From assembly GCA_910592205.1 (NCBI GenBank), contig CAJVPJ010001017.1:1-13277 (forward strand): a stretch of DNA of 13,277 nucleotides, in the 5' to 3' direction. The notes beneath the pieces were generated by a model. That model made no database searches and was not told where the DNA came from. It was given only the letters and a program-made list of their open reading frames with translations. The translations under genes and the position numbers were made by a program. Each line of letters opens with the position of its first letter. The first letter of the stretch is position 1. Source of the stretch: Paraglomus occultum (lineage: Eukaryota > Glomeromycota > Glomeromycetes > Paraglomerales > Paraglomeraceae). Of the stretch, positions 6,811-13,277 are shown one piece after another.

Positions 6811-9800
6811 ATGAACCTTTTATGTCTTTCGCTCCTCCTTGTCTTGATCGTGTTGTCACCGGCTGCGGCGGATGAGCATACGCACAGAGTAAGCACATTC
6901 TTTTTGTATGCAGATATACCGCTTCAGCATAAAAACAGCATTCTATCCAAGTATTACTTTTCCGAGACTGTATTATCCGGACTAACTCAGAATTAAGGCA
7001 TTCTTGTTTCCTTCTTTTCTTTTTATCATGACATGGCATAGTACAAAAAAGGAGAAGCTGTAATAATATGGATGAACACAGTCGGACCTCTTTCAAATAG
7101 ACAAGAGACATATGAATACTATCAATTACCATATTGTCGTGGCGAACAGGTCGTAGAACACCACCACGAGACTTTGGGAGAGGCATTATTGGGAATGGAA
7201 TTGGTAAACTCGGGAATTGGGATGAAGTTTCTTGGTATGTTTGAATAGATCTCGTTGAATTAACCGAATTGGGGCCATTGATTTTGATTCGTGAACAAAA
7301 GTATCATTAAAATACGGTAATATAGCTATGTGCTGAAGTGTGATTTAATAATTTAATAAAACTCAATGTGATTTTTCGATATTTTGACTAGTCGATGAAG
7401 AAAATGCCACAATATGTGATGTCTTGCTTACTGCTAAAGATATACGCTCCTTTCGATATGCAATAACGAACAATTATTGGTATCAGATGTTCCTTGGTAT
7501 GAACGCTTGACTTGGCTTGCCATGTCTTTATATACATATTTTTATTATTTTGGCGGGGGTCTATCTGTCATAGCAACAACAAAATAACAAAATTTATGTG
7601 ATTGCTCCCTCTAATGTAGATGACTTGCCGATTTGGGGTAATAGAATTTTACGCCGTTTTTGACTTTTTACACGTTATCCTGTGTCGACGAACTCTCTAA
7701 TCGTTTATCTTTCATTCTAAAGGATTCGTTGGAGTAGAGGACCGCAATGCAACAGATGTTTATTTATATTCTCATAACAACTTTGTCATAAGCTATAATG
7801 GCGACAAGGTAAAAAAAAAAAAAGCAATTTACTCACCGGTCGTGTTTGCTTAAAAATTTTAATGACTCGTCGACTATGATAGATAATTGAGGTTAACAAT
7901 ACGAGTGGAACCCCTGTCAAACTGCCTTTGGAATCTGATAGAATTCCCTTACGCTTATCATATTCGGTTAAATGGGTTAGTACTAATGCCAAGTTTGAGG
8001 ATCGATTCGACAAGTATTTGGACGCGGAATTTTTTGAACATAGGGTAAGTGCATATTGCAAAATAATTAGGTATTGTGAAAGTACTCTTTTCCTGGATGT
8101 TTGCTAATTACGATTATATAATTGATATAGGTTCATTGGTTCTCCATATGGAATTCTGTCATGATAGTGATTGTTTTGACAGGTGCTGTTAGTTTCTTAC
8201 TGGTCCGGATGCTCAAACGCGATTTTGCCCGATATGACAGAATGGAAAGTCTTGATGATCTGGTACATTATTGCTTGTTTTCAAGTTTTCCTCAATCTCC
8301 CGTCTATTCTCTTGCGCCTCACACTCGTTATTTTCCTACCTGAATGTTAGGATCGTGATTTTGGCGATGAATATGGATGGAAGCAAGTCCACGGTGACAT
8401 ATTCCGTTCACCACCGCGACTTATGTTGTTTTCTGCATTGGTTGGAACTGGTCATCAACTAATATGGCTTACGTTGGTGTTGATTTTGTACATAATTATT
8501 GGCGAGCTTTACGCAGAGTGAGTAGAATTTGAGAGAATAGTAAACTTACTTTAAACTTGCTAATGAAGGACGAACATAACATTTTGATAGGCGTGATTCT
8601 ATATTGACAGCAGCGATTTTCCTGTATGCCTTAACATCGGTTATTGCCGGCTTTACGACTACGCGAACATACAGCATTTATGGAGGTATATGGAGACCAA
8701 CTGTATAATGGGAAATTGTGTTTCATTGTTTGTCTGTTTTTTGAGGTTGACATTTTTTTCGTCTTTACAAGGGCGTGACATATTAAAGACGGTTTTACTT
8801 GCATCGTCGTTGTGTCCAGGTTTCGCGAGCGCCGTTACTTTTTTTATTAATACAATAGCAGTATACTATTCTAGTTCAAGAGCTATTCCATTCCTGATTA
8901 TCGTAAGTCTTTGACTAGTTTTCTGCCCTTGGACGTTTAACTTTCCCCCCCCCCCCTCTTCCGCATCCTCTTCCTAACAACGTCGATTGTAGTTGGCGAT
9001 GTTAGCCATATGGTTTTTCATAGTGATCCCGTTGACAATGTTTGGTTCCATACTGGCGAGTAGTTTGGGAGTCCAACCGGATTTTCCTTGTCGGGTGAAT
9101 CCAATACCACGAACTATCCCTGAGAAACCCTGGTATTACCGATTGATGAAATTTGATTCGGGCTATATTATAATTGAAACGTGACTGATCAATGTCTTTT
9201 TTTTTTACAGGCATTCCGAACCGATTGTCATTATAGCACTCGGTGGTATACTGCCATTTATCTCAATTTTCATTGAGATATATTTTATATTTTCCTCATT
9301 TTGGGCATACAAAGTTTATTACGTGTATGGATTCCTCCTGGTAATTTTCATCATCCTTTTAGTCGTTACAGCATGTGTTGCTGTATTCAGCATATACGTT
9401 TTGCTCAATTCCGAAGACCATAGATGGTAAGTAATTCCTACGGTGAATTCATGTCAGTAATCGGACCATAACCGACCTGTGTTTTCAAATGGTTTACAGG
9501 CATTGGATTAGTTTCCTGACGTGCGGATCAACTTCTGTCTATGTTTATCTTTATGCCGTATACTATTATATGTATCGAACAAAGTAAGTTTGAACGCCAT
9601 GGGTAATTTCGGTTGAGAGTGATTCAAACTAACCTTTATAACCCATTTCAGAATGTATGGGTTATTCCAGACATCGTTTTATTTTGGCAACACGGCAATA
9701 ATTTGTTTTGGACTATTTACAGTATTGGGTATGTATCGGACTAAAAAATACTCGACATTTGATGGCTTACTAATTATCGTGTTCATTTCAATCGATCTCA

Positions 9801-9870
9801 AGGTTCTGTTGGTTACTTTGCGGCAAACAAATTTGTAAAATCTATATACAAGAATGTAAAATTAGACTGA
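6811..9870 (+). CDS. TM9SF3: TM9SF3-type nonaspanin, 15 exons, complete
   Basis: Exons: 6811-6888, 7042-7234, 7392-7496, 7620-7637, 7723-7808, 7892-8044, 8131-8262, 8351-8517, 8591-8685, 8772-8902, 8993-9132, 9211-9426, 9500-9583, 9652-9728, 9803-9870. All introns are GT-AG, and together the exons encode 580 residues, close to the family's roughly 590. Residues 1-21 are a signal peptide ending AAADEHTHR. The lumenal domain (22-211) has [20 protein letters not shown], the [10 protein letters not shown] block, DDLPIWGFVG, and [20 protein letters not shown]. The first membrane helix is about 214-240, then [16 protein letters not shown] (262-277) in the cytosolic loop, then eight further helices including [32 protein letters not shown] and [12 protein letters not shown]. 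The last residues, KNVKLD, give the K-x-D motif used for Golgi retention by COPI. Nonaspanins act in Golgi/endosome sorting of surface membrane proteins. The close match along the full length makes the TM9SF3 group the best fit. Confidence 0.97.
7620..7637 (+). other. 18-nt microexon (exon 4 of the nonaspanin gene)
   Basis: The exon lies between GTAG at 7616-7619 and the donor GTAATA at 7638. With one base from each neighbouring exon it encodes D-D-L-P-I-W-G, part of the conserved DDLPIWG block of TM9SF proteins. Skipping it would remove six codons without changing frame. Confidence 0.9.
8945..8956 (+). repeat. poly-C run in intron 10
   Basis: A run of 12 C follows CTTT and precedes TCTTCC, all inside the intron 8903-8992. 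It could serve as an extended pyrimidine tract before the acceptor at 8991-8992. Its exact length is prone to slippage and to sequencing error. Confidence 0.85.
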
Positions 9871-10282
9871 TTTGGCGGATTGGTTATGTCATGGATAATG
9901 CATTACGAAACAATGACGACAAGTCAATAGGGAAATGAAATACGGAACAATAAACAATTACGAGCGCGCTAGACAATAAGCTCTTCAATTTTGAAGATTG
10001 GGAATGTCCTGACTCCCACATTCATATAAACATCATCATTCTTCGTATGAACACGATAATCTGTTCTATGCAAATGTTGGGTAAATCGTTTCTTCCGATG
10101 CCTATTTTTCGTGTAACATTATTATTATAATTTCGGATCTCCAACGGAATGCCAAAAATTTCCGGGGTTTGAATGGTTTGCACTCTCGCTCCTGTACAGC
10201 CGGTGGTATAACGTGATCAAATAAAAATATCTTGCATAACTAATTTAGTGACGCGTGCTTTTTTTAAATACCCAGACGGAAC
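9871..10282. other. intergenic: 3' end of the nonaspanin gene and upstream of the next gene
   Basis: No gene is seen. AATAAA occurs at 9947-9952 and at about 10222 and could direct polyadenylation of the upstream gene; the first, 77 bases past the stop, is well placed. CTTCAATTTTGAAG near 9983 is a short perfect palindrome. The bases before the next start (GGAACATG) put A at -3. Confidence 0.4.
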
Positions 10283-11011
10283 ATGTCTCAATCTTCTTCT
10301 GATGACGTTTTCGCACCTTCAAAGAGGTTTAGATTATACACCAAATTAAAGAAAAAGAGATCAAGGACAGGTGCCAGTCGAAAGTCAGCAAATCAGACCA
10401 ATGCACTTCAGCCAATCGACAACGATATGAAATGTAAACGTCCTCCATCCAGAACTACATCCAGAACTACATCCTCGGAAAATGATCCGACAAAACCATC
10501 AAAGTCTACCAGAGCTCTCAAAAAATCATCATCTTATCTCGATTTAGAAAAATCTATACATCTTATACCCAAGTTGCTTCCCTCTCATGAACCTGTTTCG
10601 CAGTCTTTTTCTCTGTCCATTTCGTCGAGTGAAGAAGAGTTTCAACCGCCAAAGTCTCGAATTTCCATGCGTAATATTGAATCGACCAACGCCGGCAATC
10701 TCAAAAAGCAGACAGAAATAATTCCTGCACCAGATGCACACCGTTTGGCGATGGAACGGGGACAAATTGTATTAGAGCAGACTGCTAAATCGTTCAACAC
10801 TTCCGTATATAATGCGCCAGCAACCCCACAATTTCGACAGTCCAAGTTGACACAGAAGAGTAAGAAAGGAATCGATATGTGGCAGTTGCAAAGTGTTGGT
10901 GGTTGTAACAGCGAGAGAGACGATTTTAACGTGTGGACAATATCCGCGAACCTGATATGTTCGCCGCTGATGGCTAATGATGTTTGTGATTGCTCTCTCT
11001 CAATGCAATGA
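10283..11011 (+). CDS. basic Ser-rich protein of unknown function, 242 residues
   Basis: A single uninterrupted 242-codon frame starts at ATG 10283, the longest single-exon frame in the window. I do not recognise a family. The first 35 residues are basic, with KRFRLYTKLKKKRSRTGASR as a likely nuclear localisation signal. A 12-base tandem duplication (CCAGAACTACAT at 10449 and 10461) doubles S-R-T-T. The middle is Ser-rich with an acidic patch (SISSSEEEFQPPKS), typical of phosphorylated disordered regions. Residues about 150-205 (DAHRLAMERGQIVLEQTAKS onward to KKGIDMWQLQ) look more ordered. The C-terminus after about residue 215 is less certain: neighbouring frames carry plausible coding sequence (see findings), so the true 3' end may be spliced or frameshifted. 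It could be a chromatin or nuclear protein, but that is inference from charge only. Confidence 0.6.
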   Translation: MSQSSSDDVFAPSKRFRLYTKLKKKRSRTGASRKSANQTNALQPIDNDMKCKRPPSRTTSRTTSSENDPTKPSKSTRALKKSSSYLDLEKSIHLIPKLLPSHEPVSQSFSLSISSSEEEFQPPKSRISMRNIESTNAGNLKKQTEIIPAPDAHRLAMERGQIVLEQTAKSFNTSVYNAPATPQFRQSKLTQKSKKGIDMWQLQSVGGCNSERDDFNVWTISANLICSPLMANDVCDCSLSMQ

Positions 11012-11247
11012 TGGATCATTATTATACGCACACCGGGAATGAAAGCAATTATAATTTGGGAGCAAACTTGGATTGCCACCCCTCAGGTTAGGGATTTTTG
11101 CTCAAGCCAAGTCTCTGGTTATTTAGTTTCCATCATTAAACCCAAGCCCTTGGATGTTTCTACAACTGACGCGAGACGTGCGTTTTATTCCTTTTTTCGG
11201 CTGCCAAATAAGCTTATTATTATTAACATTTCTCTCGACATGATGGT
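11012..11247. other. downstream region of the Ser-rich gene
   Basis: A frame from the ATG at 11011 reads MDHYYTHTGNESNYNLGANL then DCHPSG and stops at about 11089-11091. Another, 11039-11263, is in phase with the gene upstream but past its stop. Either could be a 3' exon or decayed coding sequence. No canonical intron joins them cleanly to 10283-11011. Confidence 0.3.
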
Positions 11248-11277
11248 CCAATATATTAATTAATATTAATATATTGG
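11248..11277. repeat. 30-bp near-perfect palindrome
   Basis: CCAATATATTAAT (11248-11260) and ATTAATATATTGG (11265-11277) are exact reverse complements with a TAAT spacer. It is a 13-bp arm cruciform-capable site of almost pure A/T with CC/GG caps. Its position 266 bases past the Ser-rich gene's stop suggests a 3' hairpin or a chance AT palindrome. Confidence 0.85.
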
Positions 11278-11567
11278 TTGCATCTTTTAATTTTACGCAA
11301 TGGGACTTGTTTTTTTTTGCGGATTAGTTTGTTTGGATTACTCGACCTTGCCATATTATAGTTTTCTGCATTGTTTAATCTAATACTAAACCTCGTATGT
11401 TGCTTTTTCCTTGGTTCTGTCAAGTATTGAAAACAAACTCATGAGTGTCGCATTAATTTCCATATTAATCACAAACAAGTTTTAATTTTTTAATTTACAA
11501 ACAATGGTAATTTTCACAGTATACTGCAAAAGGAAATTTTCCCAGATCAGCCTCTGGTACTGTAATC
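11278..11567. other. gene-free AT-rich stretch
   Basis: There is no open frame of note and no repeat worth marking. It is plain AT-rich sequence with T-runs. Confidence 0.5.
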
Positions 11568-11824
11568 ATGATGAGCCAGGTTAAAATGACCGAGCTTCCA
11601 ATCGAGATACTAATACGATTTTCTCTCCTTTCTTGTCCGCATCACAACAGTTGAACAAGTTATTGGTCACGCGTAGACTTTCATTTGGTCAAGAAAGATG
11701 TCACAAAAAACTATTTCTTAATGGAATTTGCTTTTTCGCACATATGATTTTTTGCGAGGTCATCTTGGCAGTATGTAGCGTTTGCTGGAAAATAATTGAA
11801 AATCATTACCATATTTCAAGTTGA
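11568..11824 (+). pseudogene. frameshifted F-box protein relic
   Basis: From ATG 11568 (or 11571) one frame reads MMSQVKMTELPIEILIR, the canonical opening of an F-box (L-P-x-E-I-L-x-R-I). It then runs into a stop at 11651-11653 after SCPHHNS. The frame starting at 11618 reads IFSPFLSASQQLNKLLVTRR and stays open to 11824. Put end to end the two match the F-box consensus (L-P-x-E-I-L-x-R-I-F-x-x-L-x-x-x-x-Q-L-x-x-L), so a single base has probably been lost near 11615-11620. No intron signal lies between them. F-box proteins recruit substrates to SCF ubiquitin ligases, and the family is expanded in many fungi. The downstream sequence has no leucine-rich repeats that I can see, so the copy is both frameshifted and short. 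A sequencing error at the indel is the alternative. Confidence 0.5.
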
Positions 11825-12346
11825 AATTAACTCGGAAAGCTAGCTTTAAAAGGGAGACATAACGGAGCTGTTACTTTATCTGTTAACTTGTCGTTTCCAT
11901 GTCGAACAATGCCAAGTATGCTAACTATTGTCTATGGTCTGACGTTTTGAAAGTCAATGGCTGCATCTGTAACAAAACACACACAACTTGAGGAATGTTG
12001 CTAATAGCGTGTATAATTGGATCTATTCGACCTTAACAAGTATTATTTCATGACCAAGGATAAAACATTGTTATTATACGAGCATTGGTGTAAGATGTTT
12101 AATAATCAAACCCCTGAAGTTTCTCCAAATCTTTCTTTTTGAAACATACTAATTAGTTTATGGCTTTTCGAGATTATACGGACACAACGAGCATTTTAGG
12201 AAGATTAATATATGATTTTTTACAGTAAAATGAAAACAAAGTTTTATTCTGTAATGCTCTAATGTATGTAATCCAATATATATATATATTCCAAAATTAG
12301 ATATTTCGATATCCAAACCTATTGTCATAATCTCTATTTGCAGTTC
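11825..12346. other. gene-free stretch
   Basis: No gene is seen. An (AT)n run lies at about 12276-12288. The rest is ordinary AT-rich sequence. Confidence 0.5.
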
Positions 12347-12410
12347 GGAAAGGGAGAGGGAAAGGGGAGGGGGCGAAAAGAAAGGGGAGAAAAGGAAGGG
12401 GGGAAGAGGG
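12347..12410 (+). repeat. 64-nt purine tract with G-quadruplex motif
   Basis: The + strand is all purine from 12347 to 12410 except one C at 12374. Four G-runs, GGG (12352-54), GGG (12358-60), GGGG (12364-67) and GGGGG (12369-73), are separated by loops of 3, 3 and 1, which fits the standard G-quadruplex pattern. A second, looser set of G-runs follows to 12410. Confidence 0.85.
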
Positions 12411-13141
12411 CAATCCTTTGACTCTTCTCATGATCGCAAAGGATAGACTGATCGACAAGAGACATTATTATTACAATTATTCCCACATTTGACGTTACCA
12501 GACACAAATATGGCGTCCTCCCCGGAATGCCTATTCCAATATGCCTCCGCTCTGCAAATCAAACCAATTTATATTGGCTATTGCTAGAATAACACGGTAA
12601 GTAAACGTGAGGAAGCAAAATTGCAGTCAAAGCTCTAAATTTTTCGAGTCAACTTATGCCATATCATCATCAACGCGTCAAAATTATTTATCGAACTCAA
12701 AATGCCTATATCTTTGCAATGAAACTCAACAACCAATAATTGTATTTAATTTTTCATTGCGTTCTCATAAATACACGATACAATAATATCGTTTTTCAGA
12801 TGATTAGGCCGGCAACGGAGGTAATATGGCAGAACAGTTCTTTTGTTAGCATGCGTTTTTTTGAGTGTCAGCTGACCCTCATCCATTGCTTTTAACTGGT
12901 CCATTAAAATACTATTTTTTTCCACAACATTTTCCTTTGTGACAGAGGCAATTGCAACAAAACCAGGTACAGACGAGGTGACGTTTTTATGAACCAAAAT
13001 TGCTGCGGTGGTTGACAAATAACTAAGCAATTGATTATTATTGTGGCTCTGTTTAATGTACAATCTATGAACTAAAATTTTAAATCCTATACTAATACCA
13101 TAGAACTTTTGCCCACATTTATTACAACATCTATATTAATA
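12411..13141. other. no convincing gene
   Basis: A 105-codon minus-strand frame (12746-13063) begins at TTG, not ATG; its first Met is at residue 54. It has no motif I recognise, so it is not called as a gene. On + a short ATG frame at 12511 (MASSPECLFQYASALQIKPI) ends after 25 codons near a GGTAAGTA donor-like site at 12597; it could be a first exon but nothing follows. The 14-mer TGCAACAAAACCAG at 12953-12966 is shared with the dispersed repeat. Confidence 0.35.
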
Positions 13142-13192
13142 TATGGGACATGCTGCAACAAAACCAGATAAAGTGAACATTTGACTATGTGA
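13142..13192 (+). repeat. dispersed repeat, copy 2
   Basis: This segment aligns to 3250-3300 in the same orientation with 40 of 51 identities and no gaps. The similarity may continue weakly beyond it to the window edge, but the sequence is cut at 13277. Confidence 0.7.
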
Positions 13193-13277
13193 CATAAATG
13201 AGAGGCTTATTATGATGTGGCTGTAAAATTAACCAGGGTGAATGATGACGTTTTGAAAAGTAATAATGGTGCTCCAT

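Noticed and set aside
6779-7186. 135-codon minus-strand frame with an ATG
   Set aside because: It lies antisense to exons 1 and 2 and intron 1 of the TM9SF3-type gene, whose + strand match is extensive. The minus peptide has no recognisable motif.
7786-8061. 91-codon minus frame
   Set aside because: It is antisense to exon 6 and intron 5 of the TM9SF3-type gene and is a shadow frame.
10642-11079. 145-codon minus-strand frame
   Set aside because: It starts at GTG, not ATG, and is antisense to the Ser-rich gene. It looks like a shadow frame.
12746-13063. 105-codon minus-strand frame
   Set aside because: The frame starts at TTG and its first Met is at residue 54. There is no domain, and a frame this long can occur by chance in a window of this size. 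It could still be an internal exon.
1-13277. tRNA, rRNA or CRISPR features
   Set aside because: No GTTCRANNC arm with a matching acceptor stem was found by eye, no rRNA-like conserved core was recognised, and the only short repeats are not regularly spaced.

Overview
The window is AT-rich eukaryotic DNA that reads best as a fungus. It has short GT-AG introns (68-157 nt), intron-dense coding sequence, a fungal-type Kre9/Knh1-like GPI-anchored wall protein, and intergenic DNA littered with decayed pogo/Tigger-type DNA transposons. A repeat-rich early-diverging lineage such as arbuscular mycorrhizal fungi (Glomeromycotina) would fit, but this placement is inference from style, not a phylogenetic result.

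Positions 1-3202 are a transposon graveyard. The left edge carries the C-terminal coding end and terminal inverted repeat of one pogo/Tigger-like element (end at 413). A roughly 0.7 kb element follows at about 1379-2069, then a 1.13 kb element at 2070-3202 with about 70 bp inverted ends. Both of the latter seem to encode only the N-terminal DNA-binding start and the C-terminal tail of a transposase, joined across a missing DDE core. From 3203 to 5184 there is no convincing intact gene. This stretch holds one copy of a dispersed repeat (3250-3300; second copy 13142-13192) and a frameshifted helix-turn-helix transposase relic (4591-4803).

The gene-bearing core runs from 5185 to 11011, all on the + strand. 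A two-exon gene encodes a 167-residue secreted, GPI-anchored Kre9/Knh1-like protein (5185-5786). Next, a 15-exon gene encodes a complete 580-residue TM9SF3-type nonaspanin (6811-9870), reconstructed here exon by exon and including an 18-nt microexon. Last, a 242-residue basic, Ser-rich, probably disordered protein of unknown function lies at 10283-11011. Between the first two genes (about 5925-6390) is a coding-like patch whose strand cannot be decided.

The right part (11012-13277) holds a 30-bp near-perfect palindrome, a frameshifted F-box relic, a 64-nt purine tract with G-quadruplex potential, and the second copy of the dispersed repeat at the window edge.

Functionally, the Kre9/Knh1-like and TM9SF3 products both belong to the secretory pathway and cell surface. 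TM9SF proteins cycle in Golgi and endosomes and affect surface protein sorting. No operon-like link is implied in a eukaryote.
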